DNA from: Melanopsichium pennsylvanicum
Taxonomy: Eukaryota > Basidiomycota > Ustilaginomycetes > Ustilaginales
Assembly: GCA_900208305.1 (NCBI GenBank)
Contig: OAPG01000001.1
Location: 124,001 to 188,000 of the forward strand
DNA: 64,000 nucleotides
Direction of reading: 5' to 3'
Numbering within the stretch: position 1 is the first letter of the stretch; each line of letters opens with the position of its first letter. The position numbers were made by a program, and so were the translations under genes. The notes beneath the pieces were generated by a model. The model saw only the letters and a list, made by a program, of their open reading frames with translations. It was not told where the DNA came from and did not search any database. Shown in pieces: positions 33,450-43,610 of the stretch.

Positions 33450-34640
33450 TACCTCTATGGTACCATTTCAGAGCATTCCAGATCAGTAAAATATATACTT
33501 AATTACAGAAACTTGGTGGAAGTTCCATGCTTGAAGTAATGAATCAATGTCAAACTGTACTCAGAGCATGAGACACTATCATCAAACAGTGTACTGGTGT
33601 TGAAAGCAGCGTCAAAAAGCATGTTAGGTGCATATGAGTCCATATTGTTTTGGTCCAGCAATGCAGGATCAAGTTGCATCATTTGCATGTTCTGAGTTGG
33701 TGCTGCTCATGCAAGAGGAGCTGAAGGGGAGGATTGAAACAGTTTTGGAGGCCTATGTTTGGCCTTCTCTTTGCTAGGGGCCTTTCTAGCAGCCTTAATT
33801 GGTTGCTTCTTGGTTGCCAACATACTGACAAAGCCATTTTGCAGCCTCAGTTCTCAACAACACTCTAATGCCCAATATGTCTACATTGGCTCCCTCGTGA
33901 GCTGTTTCCCAGTTGACCTGACCAAGCAAGTGTCCATTGAAATCACCACTTGATTACCTGCCCAGCGGTACCTAGACCCTACGGCCTTAACAGTGCATTA
34001 AGGACACTCATGTGCAGCGCAGGTCACACAATAATCTAGACAAGCCGCACTGCCGCTGAACAGAGTGTTCACAAGGGCTAGTCAACTCGGAACGGTTCCA
34101 GCGGGTCTCGGCACAAACCAGATAGAAAATGCACTTCCAGCGGGTTCGTTTCGGAATGCAATAAAACCCCAGATTTCATCGAATATTAAACGGAACGCCA
34201 AATTAGGCACATCGGCCCCTGACAGGCCAGTTTATTGGATTTCAAAGCATTACTGAAGTCTGGCACACTGGTCCTAGACACTTACCATATTTAAGACCTG
34301 TTGCTTGGTCTATGTGGCCAGCTCATGACTTGCATTAGTTACCTGCATCATTGTGTAATGCATTGGGTGTTATATCCAGCCATTGGATTTCTGGGGACCA
34401 ATGTGAGTTCATGGTTGTTCCCACCATGTTGAGGGAAATATTGGCCAGTCTGCAAGGGGGAAGTTAGAAAGAAAACCCATGCTTGACATGTCCCAATGGG
34501 ATTATTGGAAACCTGCAATTAGATTTTATTGACTGGTTGTAAAATACTACAAGTATAAGATGGAGTAATTCAATTTAGGTTTTAACAGAGTTAATGCCTA
34601 CAATGTGTATGTGTTGGACAAATTTATAGTTTAATTTTTT
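33450..34640. mobile_element. AT-rich island, probable degenerate transposable element or foreign insert
   Basis: Base composition drops visibly from the flanks and words such as TTGGTTGCTTCTTGGTTGCC and GGCCAGTCTGC appear in a style unlike the neighbouring DNA. On the minus strand short protein-like pieces occur, for example MMQLDPALLDQNNMDSYAPN near 33,690 and a Lys-rich stretch ATKKQPIKAARKAPSKEKAK near 33,800, separated by stops and frame changes. An intron-like pyrimidine tract with CAG lies near 34,455 on that strand. No transposase, reverse transcriptase, terminal repeats or target duplications were recognised, so the class is unknown. Confidence 0.4.
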
Positions 34641-35406
34641 CTTTCTTTCTTTTTTTTCCGAGACAGTGCGGTGCTTGACAGCCACCTCGCAAGGTCTCGG
34701 ATAAAGCTGCTTTCTGTACTATTTGACTGGCTGCAGCTGGCGAATTTTACTGCGTCGATAAACATATTCACCCGTCGGCGTGACTCCAAAACGGGGCATG
34801 CGGCTCGCCATGGCGAACATGGAGCCCCGGCCAAATTTTGATTTCTCGCAGCTGCACATCCACCTTTCGCCGCCTGTTCTCCTCGCTGAGTCACCCGCTC
34901 CTTGTGTCCAATCGTCCTCGGACCGGTCCTGACTCCGGCTTTGCCAAGGATTTATCAGTTGCTACCCCACAAAATTTCCATCATTCCTGCCTTCCCCCCA
35001 CCACGATCCATATGCTTTGGCCGGCTTTGCCAAGAACATATCATTTCCTACCCCACAAAAGCTCTGTCTTTCCTACCTTTCCCCCACCACGATCCGTATC
35101 TTCTGGCACGTCCAACTCGACCCGCAACGCTCAGGTATTTCGTGTTCCTCTGCGACCACTCCTGCCGAGTTTGATTGCCACGCATATTGAGTTAAAATTA
35201 ACCGCTGTGTATGATTGCCTGCAACGCCGTCCGCGCAGTGTCCCCTTACACGCCTGTTCATCTCATCTTGTACGTGGCAGTAGATTTGCCTGCCTCTAGC
35301 TTTCATCAACGATCCAATCTGCTCTTCATTTTGGTCAGAGTTAGCTTCCCTGCAGTCGAACCCACAGGAAGCGTCCCGTCGCACTTTACATCTGAGCGCT
35401 CCACAG
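34641..35406 (+). promoter_or_regulatory. Promoter and leader of the quinate-type permease
   Basis: The 760 bp upstream of the start codon include an imperfect 86-bp tandem duplication and a C-rich leader (TCCCCATCGATCCCGTCGC follows within the first codons). Confidence 0.4.
34935..35106. repeat. 86-bp imperfect tandem duplication
   Basis: Two copies start with CCGGCTTTGCCAAG at 34935 and 35021. They share CTACCCCACAAAA in the middle and CCCCCACCACGATCC near the end, with scattered substitutions. The arrangement lies 300-470 bp upstream of the permease ATG. Confidence 0.85.
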
Positions 35407-37492
35407 ATGGAAAACCTACAAGAAGCACCCTCCTTTCTCAATCTCGATTCCGTCATCCCCATCGATCCCGTCGCTTTCCCTTCCTCTCACCTCCTATCGT
35501 CACCGCAGATCATGCCTCGCTCTCTCATCGGGAGGTCTATGTCCCCTTCTAAGCAGGAGGACCAGCTCACCACCTCCACCACTACCCACATTGCCGCCGC
35601 CCCCAAGCCCGCTAAAATTCGCTATGGCTTCTCCTCCATCGTTGAAGACCTTCGGGAACACTGGCGGGTGTACATTCTCGGCATCTGCGCCTCATTTGGG
35701 GGTCTTTTGTTTGGTTGGGATACGGGTCTTATTGGGGGAATTCTCAACATGCCTGCTTTTCAAAAGGATTTTGGACTCGAGAACGATCCTGCTCGACTCT
35801 CAGCATTGAAGGGCAATATTGTTTCGGTTCTTCAGGCCGGCTGCTTCTTTGGTGCTGCCGCCAGCTTCTATCTTACCCATCGCTTTGGTCGCAAGAAAAG
35901 TATGCTTATCTCGGCCGTTGTCTTCCTCATTGGCTCCGTCATTCAGACCGTGTGCCGTCTTCACGGACAGAGCGCCACCTCTGCCCTCAACCAGCTCTAC
36001 ATCGGCCGGGTTATCGGTGGCTTCGGCGTAGGTCTCGCATCCTCCGTCGTACCTACTTACTTGTCAGAATGCGCCCCGCGCTCGATCCGCGGCCGTCTGT
36101 CCGGCATGTATCAGCTTCTTATCGTCACTGGCATCTGCGTCGCCTACTTTGTCAATTACGGGATGGTTCAGAACTACCCTGACCAGAGCTCCAGCGCCAT
36201 GTGGCAGATCCCGTTCGCTCTGCAGTGTCTTCCCGGTATTCTCTTCGTGGTCACCCTCTTTTTCCAACCAGAGTCTCCCCGTTGGCTCGTCGAGCAGCAG
36301 AGGAATGTCGAAGCGCAAAGAGCTCTCGCTCGCATCAACCGCATGTCCCTCGATCATCCTGTTGTGGTTGGCATCTTGACCGAGATAGAGGAGGACCTCA
36401 TGGGCAAGTCCGGTCTTAATCTTCGTCAGCAGCTCAGGATGGCTTTCTCCGACAGCGTCACCACCTACAGAGTCTTTATCGGCGCTCTCTTAATGTTTTT
36501 CCAACAGGTACGTGATCATCCGCTGCAACCGCATAGTCTCTCCTGCCACGCGTTTTCATTTTTCATATTTTTTTTAAAGATCTTTCGACGAATCTTCGAA
36601 GACCATGAACTGACACATACATCCTCTTCGACATCATCTCCATGATGGATACGTCTTCAATTTCTCACAGTGGACAGGAACGAACAGCATCAACTACTAT
36701 AGCCCTCAGATCTTCCGTTCCTTGGGCATTACGGGTCAATCGAGCGGGTTGCTGGCTACGGGAGTATATGGCATCGTGAAGATGATAACCACGGCTCTTT
36801 TCATGGCTGTTGCGATCGAACAACTTGGACGAAAATGGTGTCTCATCATTGGCGGTCTTGTCCAGGTGTTTGCCCTGTTCTGGATTGGCATCTACCAAGC
36901 CGTGCGTCCGACCGGCGGCCCTGTCGATGGTGTCGGTTATTTGACCATCGCAATGGTCTATATTTTCGTGGTGGGGTATGGTCTTGGGTGGTCCTCAGTC
37001 ACCTGGGCGGTCAGCGCTGAGGTTGCGCCAAACCAACTGCGTGCTCTCGCCATGTCTGCTGCAACCATGTCGCAATGGTTCTTTAATTTCGTCATTGCCC
37101 TCATCACCCCTCGTGCCCTCGAACACATCAAGTACGGCACGTTTATCCTCTTTGGTGTCGTCACCAGCGTCGCGGTTCTCTGGGCTGCGTTCTGCTTACC
37201 GGAATCAAGTGGAATCACTTTGGAGCTCATGCACAGGGTGTTCGAAGGCAACATCCTGGCAAGGTCAGTGCAAGACCTGTCGCCTAAGAAGAGGAAGGTG
37301 TTCCACGCCGGACTGCTTGCTGAGGTAGGCGCTACTGAGGGAAACGTTGCTCAGAGCGAGACTAGGACTGCCGAGACTTTAGCAATTTTAAACAGAGAAG
37401 GGTCTGTTGGCGCTCAGAATAAGGGCGGAAACGATGATCTGATCAACACTACCGACGATGTTAGTTCCTCTGACGGCCATACCAAGAAGTGA
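35407..37492 (+). CDS. MFS sugar/quinate-type transporter
   Basis: Exons 35407-36507 and 36671-37492, with a 163-nt GTACGT-CAG intron in phase 0, give 640 residues. Sugar-porter signatures are present: GGLLFGWDTGLIGG in span 1, HRFGRKK in the first cytosolic loop, GRVIGGFGVGLASSVVPTYL, PESPRWLVE, and WTGTNSINYYSPQIF directly after the intron. The overall pattern with FGWDTGLIGGIL and long loops is close to fungal quinate permeases (QutD / Qa-y), but hexose or pentose carriers share most of it. The N-terminus of about 85 residues is long; the later Met at codon 36 (MPRSLIGRSM) is a possible start. The C-terminal tail of about 90 residues is hydrophilic. A catabolic dehydroquinase lies at 12.5 kb. 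Confidence 0.85.
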
Positions 37493-37666
37493 GCTGTCTT
37501 TGTGTCGACTTGTCATCTCTATATTGTCCCTTTGTTCTCGTTCTTGATCTGCGATATCTTCTCACATACCATCTCAAGAAATACATGTATTACTTTTGCC
37601 TCTTTTGCAGTTCTGATTCCATTTGTCCGTCAACTAACGGAATTCGGACGAGGAGATCTGATCCTT
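37493..37666. other. 3' flank of the permease
   Basis: T-rich sequence following the stop, probably the 3' UTR; no feature recognised. Confidence 0.4.
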
Positions 37667-38404
37667 TCACTGTGGTGTCGTTTGCGTGGAGCGATGCTTG
37701 TATGTTTTGTTGGCATCTGCACCAAAATTTGCTTCGTCGTTGTTGTGAAATACAGTACAGAATGAGTCGCATATCTTGGGACCTGCATATGCCTTTGTTG
37801 TTGCGTCGACTATGAAAACATGAGCCTGCACAAATGCTGCATCCGTAAGGCACAGCCACTCAATATACTCGCGGAATGCCTCTATAGTTTTGGAGACTTG
37901 CACGGTCTGGCAGAATCCATTGATACCAGACAAGCTCTCCCTGCATTCATCGATACATCATTTGTTATCCTTGGCTCGGTGCTTTGATGCTTGTCGAGCG
38001 ATATGAATCGAGAAAAAGGGGAGCATTGTGTGTCAAGCGATAATACGAATTCCAACTATGCATTTTCGGACATACTTTTGAGCTTGTCCTTGGTCTCTGA
38101 TGTCTCTGTGTTTTGAAGTCTGAAACGTTCTCGGTCGAAATATAGGCAACTGGAAGTCGCTTTGGGGATGCTCTTCGGTGATCGAGCCAATGACTCCGCC
38201 CATGGCTTCCAACGCTGAGCGAATTTGATTTTGGTCAAGAAAAGCCAAAACACTCTGAATGTAGTTGTGTTGACACAGAGCATAAGCCAATAGAATCTGA
38301 ACCCTGTTGGAGCTCGGGCCCCGTATCGGCTCGAAGCTACAACGTATGTCACCGATATAGGGGTCGAGGAGACCCTGCTCAGCCTGTCTTAACTTCGATT
38401 GTAC
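37667..38404 (-). CDS. Unrecognised candidate coding region, possibly decayed
   Basis: On the minus strand a block from 38404 to 38033 encodes 123 residues of ordinary protein composition (for example NRVQILLAYALCQHNYIQSV and ALEAMGGVIGSITEEHP). It is preceded by a well-formed 50-nt intron (38454-38405) with GTAAAG donor, ATACTAAAC branch-like sequence and CTAG acceptor. A second block between about 37,960 and 37667 has AFREYIEWLCLTDAAFVQAH and several Cys in another frame. Upstream of the intron one frame is interrupted by a stop. I cannot name a family. It may be an eroded gene or one with more exons than I can place. Confidence 0.3.
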
Positions 38405-38548
38405 CTAGCTCACTTGTTTGTTTAGTATCACACACAAGACATTACAGTCTTTACCGTTGTCACAACTAGTACGGGTGTCCTACCAACGGCTACAGCACAG
38501 CATCATTCAACAAACCCCAGTGCCTCGCTCAGGTTAGGCCAGAGCTAA

Positions 38549-38554
<6 letters not shown>

Positions 38555-38592
<38 letters not shown>
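38555..38592 (+). repeat. Poly(A) run of 38 nt
   Basis: Thirty-eight consecutive A are followed by CCCCC. An AATAAA hexamer lies at 38548-38553, just before the run. Confidence 0.95.
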
Positions 38593-38594
<2 letters not shown>

Positions 38595-38895
38595 CCCGAT
38601 GCGACAATTCATATAATTTATGCTGTGACGAGACTATACAAATAAAGGTCCGATTGCAATGTACTTTAATGCGACTACCGCGGATATTGAGCAATCACAG
38701 TATCTCGCATGCTAGGCTCTCACAAGCGCGTCAACTCGTCTTAGCCTTTTTCCTGATGCTGTGACTGTAGCTGAGGCTCCTGATTAGCGTCAACATAAGC
38801 ATCCTCATCTACACTCACAAAGGTAGCCCTGCCCGCACTCATCCTCTTCTTACTGCTGCTTCTTGATATTTGCCTTGAAACGCTTTCATACAGTC

Positions 38896-40356
38896 CTATC
38901 TCCCCTTCCCGGCTGTACCAATTTCTCCTGCGCCAGGAAGGTAGGCAGGTACGGTCACTCGAGGAATCTTGAAGTTGCTGTTCGAGTTCGAAGACCTCAT
39001 GGTTCGCTGAGGAGGAACATTACTCCCTGTCGGCGACATTTGCAGAATCCCACCTGGAACCGTCATATTTAAAACAAGATGTGAAGACTTTGATCGAAAG
39101 TGCGAGGCATTCTTGCCGCTAGGGTAGCTAGGAACCTTACCGTCGGTGGACAGTGAGCGAGAATGGTGGTCAGATGTGCGGTCGAGTGGAAGGTATGGTG
39201 TGGCAGAGAATACGCTCGAATCGATGGTCATCGATTCGTGCGCCGGTGTTGCTGCTTTACCTGGCGTGAGATGGAAAGGAACCTTGATGACCTTTAACTT
39301 TTGTTCGCTTGGCCCTTCCGCAAGCATGTTGCTAAGTGACAGCTCATCTTCATGGGCATTTGGCCTGTCAGACCTCGTAGTGTAGCCTTCTGATCGTCTT
39401 CCGGATTCGACGCTGAGTCTACCGAGCGTGGCAACTTCGTACGTGCCCCCGCCCTGGGCGTACACCTTTGCTGCCTTTCGCCTGAGGTGGCTGTCCGGCG
39501 AAACAGAGCCATTTCCATTTTTTTCTGGCGGCCTTGCCTGTTTCCTCGGGAAGGACGGCGATCGGAGAGACAACATGGGATGAGCAGCTTGACTAAGTCG
39601 CCGAGTTCTGCGACGCGAAGAGCACCAGCGGATGAGGACGAAAGCGAAAAGAAGAAAAACCAGACCGCCGATTATTCCTCCGATTATGATTCCCTTATTG
39701 ACGCTATTGTGGGTCGGAGGAAATAGTGATGTTGAGGAAAGCGAGCCGATAGGTGGCGCTGAAGAGGCTGCAGTAGCGGTTGCTGAAGCTGAAGCTGATA
39801 GCAATGCGAAAGTGGCTGCTGAAGAAGTCAAAGTCAGTGATGCGCTAGAAGCGGTGCTAAACGCAAGACCATCAGATGTTGAACTGGCAGCGATCGTAGC
39901 GGATGTAGAAGAAGGAATGTTGGTACAGTCACCAAAGGTAAACTTCCTCGAGTCGACTTCTGTCACCTGGACGGTCCCTTGTGAGTTGTCGCTAGTCATT
40001 GTGAGAATGTTTCCATTCATACCAGCCAGACCGATCCCGATCGTATACTGCCCGCCTAAAGCAATATCTCCAAAGTACGTGACTATGGTAAATGCGCCGG
40101 GAGTTGGGAACGCTCCGTCATTGAGTGCAGAGTAGAGAGAAGAGTAGTTGGAAGCACGTTGGGTGGATACGAAGAAAAGCTCAACGTACGATGCCACACT
40201 CCATTCAGTTTGAGAGAGCGAGGCAGTCCAGTTGAGCTCAGTGCAGTCGACGAAGTTGACAGAGAGTTCGAGTGCATCGGTGCCAAGGGTGAAGTAGGAC
40301 ATGAGAAGAACAGCTAGGATGCTTGGCCCTAGCATGGTGAAGGCGAGTTTCACCAT
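38896..40356 (-). CDS. Single-span membrane protein with Ser/Thr/Ala stalk
   Basis: The 486-residue protein has a signal peptide (about 1-28), an extracellular globular part with Cys38 and Cys144 that could pair, a Ser/Thr/Ala-rich stretch at about 148-212 likely to be O-mannosylated, one membrane span at 223-243, an Arg cluster (RRRTRR), and a long basic, Ser-rich cytosolic tail. This resembles the topology of fungal cell-wall sensors (Wsc or Mid2 type), but no WSC domain is present. The extracellular part has a pattern known from basidiomycete proteins of unknown role. The start is the first Met, directly followed by the hydrophobic signal. Single exon. Confidence 0.7.
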   Translation of the reverse strand: MVKLAFTMLGPSILAVLLMSYFTLGTDALELSVNFVDCTELNWTASLSQTEWSVASYVELFFVSTQRASNYSSLYSALNDGAFPTPGAFTIVTYFGDIALGGQYTIGIGLAGMNGNILTMTSDNSQGTVQVTEVDSRKFTFGDCTNIPSSTSATIAASSTSDGLAFSTASSASLTLTSSAATFALLSASASATATAASSAPPIGSLSSTSLFPPTHNSVNKGIIIGGIIGGLVFLLFAFVLIRWCSSRRRTRRLSQAAHPMLSLRSPSFPRKQARPPEKNGNGSVSPDSHLRRKAAKVYAQGGGTYEVATLGRLSVESGRRSEGYTTRSDRPNAHEDELSLSNMLAEGPSEQKLKVIKVPFHLTPGKAATPAHESMTIDSSVFSATPYLPLDRTSDHHSRSLSTDGKVPSYPSGKNASHFRSKSSHLVLNMTVPGGILQMSPTGSNVPPQRTMRSSNSNSNFKIPRVTVPAYLPGAGEIGTAGKGR

Positions 40357-41903
40357 CGTGGCTAGACCCTTTGCACACTAGTTGCAATTGTGGTCGACGT
40401 GGCGAACGTGATGATGCTATTAATGGTGATAATGGTCAAGAGCCAAAAGAGCCGACAGCAAATGTCCCCGAACAGAGGCAGCAGAGAGGCGAGTGGTCGG
40501 ACCAATGTGATGAGATCTCTTTATATTCACTCGAGCCTTGCCAAGACTACCCTGGAGACATTTCGAGGTGAAAAAACGGAAGAGTGGATGCGGATGGACC
40601 GATTCTATGAAAGCTGCTCAAGGCAAATCATCCGATTCGCGTTCTTTGTCGGACTTGTCAGCGACGGACGCCTGCCCTTTGAACAAGAGTCACACAGATA
40701 GTAACGATGATCATTAGAAGCCCGCCGTCGCTTTAGAGGAAGGTACATTGAAGAGTGGGTTGAGAATGTCCCCGTCACTCCCCGTTCACATTCCTTTAGC
40801 AACTGCCGGAAAGGAGAATCACTATGAACACGCTGAGCTAAATCTCCGGTCTCGGAAAGCAAAGCATGAAAGTGTTGATCTGTTTTTCCAGCTTTATCAC
40901 CTCCTCCATATTCCATATCCACCTCCATCGCAAGCAATTTAACGACTATCACAGCTTTACAGCAATCGTGACATAGGATCGTTTCTTGGTATGCACTTTC
41001 GCATGCCTGCAGCAACAAAAGTCGAGAACACAAGATGAAGCGGCTTACATGGTCAACTGTGAGCGGAGGGCAATAGATTAGTCGAACCGCTCGTGCACAC
41101 CAGCTGCACTATGGGACAAACGGAACTGTCCCGAGTAGCCAAATTCTGCTTAAATTCTTTTTCTGATCTGCTGCTGCATTGTCGGGTGTTCCTGATTTTG
41201 ACTCACAGTCAGCACTTCTGTTTTGAAAAACCTATTAATTCGGCTGTGGTGGAATCCTGAAAAAAGTTGGGGAAAAGAAAAGCGATTTTCAGGGTCCGTC
41301 AAGAATTGCATTCACACTCTGCGCCATCGACTCGCTTGGACAGATTGAGCGTCGAAGCATTTCTGCCTCAGAAATGGGGTCCTCTGACTCTTGCTGTCAC
41401 TACTCATTCTGCAAAACTTGAATGTGCAGTGACAGCGGGGTGTTTTCGTCGCTAATGCTGCCGCTGGCAAACAAACCCCTTTGGGCTAGTGCTTCAGCAC
41501 ATTCAGAACATCAGAGCAGACATTCGTTCCACGGTTTTCCCTGCTGACCAAGTAATTGGTGACGCCGCCTGTTGTGAAGCTTGCAAAGCGATCACCATTT
41601 CAAAATTTTACACTTAAGCCGTGACCAGCGTGGAGAGTATCGGGTGACCCTTGACCACAAATGACCAAGGCCTTGACGGTACATGCCAATCAAGGCGGAG
41701 CATCCTATCTTGCGTTCGATAAGACCATCCTAAAAGAGAGGATCTGCTTACAAGCATCGGAACGTCCAAGAGGAGAGATTCTACAGAAGATTTGATGCCA
41801 TTTTATGTTCGCAGTATGGCCCTTACCAGCTCAAATCTGCTCAGCAAAAGAAACAGTTGATGAATTGCGATTGTGAATGAGGGGTAAAAAAACGTGCAAA
41901 AAA
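40357..41903. other. Intergenic, no gene seen
   Basis: The 1.5 kb contain the promoter of the stalked membrane protein and a region before tRNA-Gly. A 142-codon minus-strand frame (41033-40605) has four CxxC-like Cys pairs but overlaps other open frames and resembles no family; I do not call it a gene. Confidence 0.4.
41886..41903 (-). terminator. RNA polymerase III terminators of tRNA-Gly
   Basis: On the minus strand six T (41903-41898) follow the tRNA directly, and seven more T come after a short spacer (41892-41886). Confidence 0.8.
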
Positions 41904-42004
41904 TGCATTGACGGGGACTCGAACCCCGGTCGAGTCGAATCGGTTTATCACCTTCAATAGGCGATGAGTGGCAACGACTCATGATACCCCTACACTATCA
42001 ATAC
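41904..42004 (-). tRNA. tRNA-Gly (anticodon GCC), intron-containing
   Basis: Read on the minus strand, the acceptor stem GTATTGA pairs with TCAATGC (one T-G wobble), the D arm is GTG-TAGGGGTAT-CAT, the anticodon stem AGTCG/CGACT encloses TT-GCC-A and T, and the T arm is CGGGG-TTCGAGT-CCCCG. The anticodon GCC is at 41972-41970. A 30-nt intron (41968-41939) lies one base 3' of the anticodon. The discriminator A is at 41904. Confidence 0.9.
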
Positions 42005-42413
42005 CTATATGTTCAATCCCTTCAAATTAACTTATAAGAAGACCTAGCGGTTGATTAAAGCAGAAGCCTGAAAGTTTACGCTGCGCTGTAATGCAAATCT
42101 ACAGTACATTCACACAAAGTCAGACGGTGAGTACAGCCAAATCTGCCCCCCTCCTCTCGATGAGGACAAAAGCGTTGACCAGTAATCATAAATCAACAGA
42201 CAGAGCGAGAATGGAAGGTATCATCATCTATATTGATTCGTGTCTTATTGTAAAAAGATAATGTCGTAATCGAAAAACATACGTTAGGCTTCGAGCAGAC
42301 ATGTGCGAGCCTGTGTGTTGAATTCGATAGTGTATAGCTTAAAACTTGTTTGGGAGACCGTCACATTCTATCTATTTATGTTTTCCATCTTTTTTCGCTG
42401 AAGAGGCTATTTT
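42005..42413. other. Intergenic between tRNA-Gly and protease
   Basis: It contains one TACAGTA copy (42100) and the 3' UTR of the aspartic protease. No gene seen. Confidence 0.45.
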
Positions 42414-43610
42414 TTAAGCCTTGTTGGCGAAACCAACACGGTTGTTGTCAGTGTCAAAGATGGCGACGGTGTTTTGGAGCCACGAATCACCAGTGACCCA
42501 AGCGTTGATGCCAAGGTCACTACCGGCAACGGAGAGAACACACTGGCCGCTGGTGGTGGTACCGAACGAAGTAGTGGCAGCAGAGAGAGTCTTGGAGTAG
42601 CTGCCATACTTGAAGGTGATCTTGGGGGGACTGTTGCAGTTGTAGTAAGCGTAGGTGGAGCCGCTCTGCTGGAAGGTGGACAAGCCGAGCGAAGTAAAGA
42701 GGGTCTGAGCCTGAGAAGTAGGGGCGACAATGATGGTTGTACCAGTGTCAACGATGGACTGAATGCTCTGTCCGTTGACGGAAGCGGGAACCTGCCAGAA
42801 GCCCTGATCGGAGTCAACGCTGACGTAGGCTGGGGTGGTCGAGTATTTGGCAGAGTTGGTGCCACCGAGGAAAAGCGAAGATCCCGAGGTTCGGAGATCG
42901 AACTGGAACTTGCCCGAAGTGACGGCACCGGCCTGCTTCAAGCTGTAGAAGTACGGGAGGTAACTGGACCCGAAAGCAGCGAGCTGAGGCAAGGCCATAC
43001 CAGAGATACCGGAAGCACCTTGACTGGAGTCAAGGAACTGGCCATTAGCAACACCGATGGCAGTACCTGAAGCAGAGATACCGGCGATATGGACAACGTC
43101 GGTGTAGATGGTACCCTGAGCAGTGGTGCCGTCACCGTAAGAAGTTTGGAAAGTATCACCGTTGGTCTTGGAAGTGGAGGAAGCAGAAGGTTTGAAAACA
43201 CCGTTGTTGACGAGGGTGTCGGAGGAACCAGTGTCAAAGTCGATCTGGAAGCTCTGAGCGGGAGTGCCGTAAGCCATGGTACCAGTCCAGAGCTCGCCAC
43301 CTTGCTGATCAGTGAGGCCTACAGTGCCGGTTGCGCGCTTGACGAGGTGCTCGGGGAGATCACGCTTGGAAGGGTGGACTTTGCCGGTATTCTTCTCGAA
43401 GTTGGCCAGCGACTTCTGGTACTTGGCGCGGAGGCTGTTCATGTGAGCATCGACCTTGGCCCAGTCGATCTGTTCAGTGCCTGCGACCTTGAGGTTGGCA
43501 CGCTTCTCAATGTCAATGTTGATACCGCGCTCCTGGTGCTCAAGGGGGGCGGCGGTGGCGAGCGCCGAGGCGGCGATGAGACCGGCAACGAAGGAGAGCT
43601 TGAGCTGCAT
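42414..43610 (-). CDS. Secreted pepsin-like aspartic protease (family A1)
   Basis: The 398-residue preproenzyme has a signal peptide (about 1-20), a propeptide with Kex2-type KR sites, the last at 91-92 (LVKR), and a mature domain. The first catalytic motif is DFDTGSSD with Asp126, the flap Tyr158 lies in TSYGDGTTAQG, and the second catalytic Asp288 lies in IVDTGTTIIV. One Cys pair frames the C-terminal lobe, and the end VAIFDTDNNRVGFANKA is typical of A1 proteases. The residues after the first motif are DTLV instead of the common LWV, as in the polyporopepsin-like group of basidiomycetes. Codon use is strongly biased to C-ending codons, suggesting high expression. One exon; the upstream 5' flank from 43,611 has an A/G-rich leader. 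Confidence 0.92.
   Translation of the reverse strand: MQLKLSFVAGLIAASALATAAPLEHQERGINIDIEKRANLKVAGTEQIDWAKVDAHMNSLRAKYQKSLANFEKNTGKVHPSKRDLPEHLVKRATGTVGLTDQQGGELWTGTMAYGTPAQSFQIDFDTGSSDTLVNNGVFKPSASSTSKTNGDTFQTSYGDGTTAQGTIYTDVVHIAGISASGTAIGVANGQFLDSSQGASGISGMALPQLAAFGSSYLPYFYSLKQAGAVTSGKFQFDLRTSGSSLFLGGTNSAKYSTTPAYVSVDSDQGFWQVPASVNGQSIQSIVDTGTTIIVAPTSQAQTLFTSLGLSTFQQSGSTYAYYNCNSPPKITFKYGSYSKTLSAATTSFGTTTSGQCVLSVAGSDLGINAWVTGDSWLQNTVAIFDTDNNRVGFANKA

Noticed and set aside
40605..41033. 142-codon minus-strand frame with Cys pairs
   Set aside because: Overlapped by plus-strand frames, no domain, no conserved spacing of Cys that fits a zinc finger.
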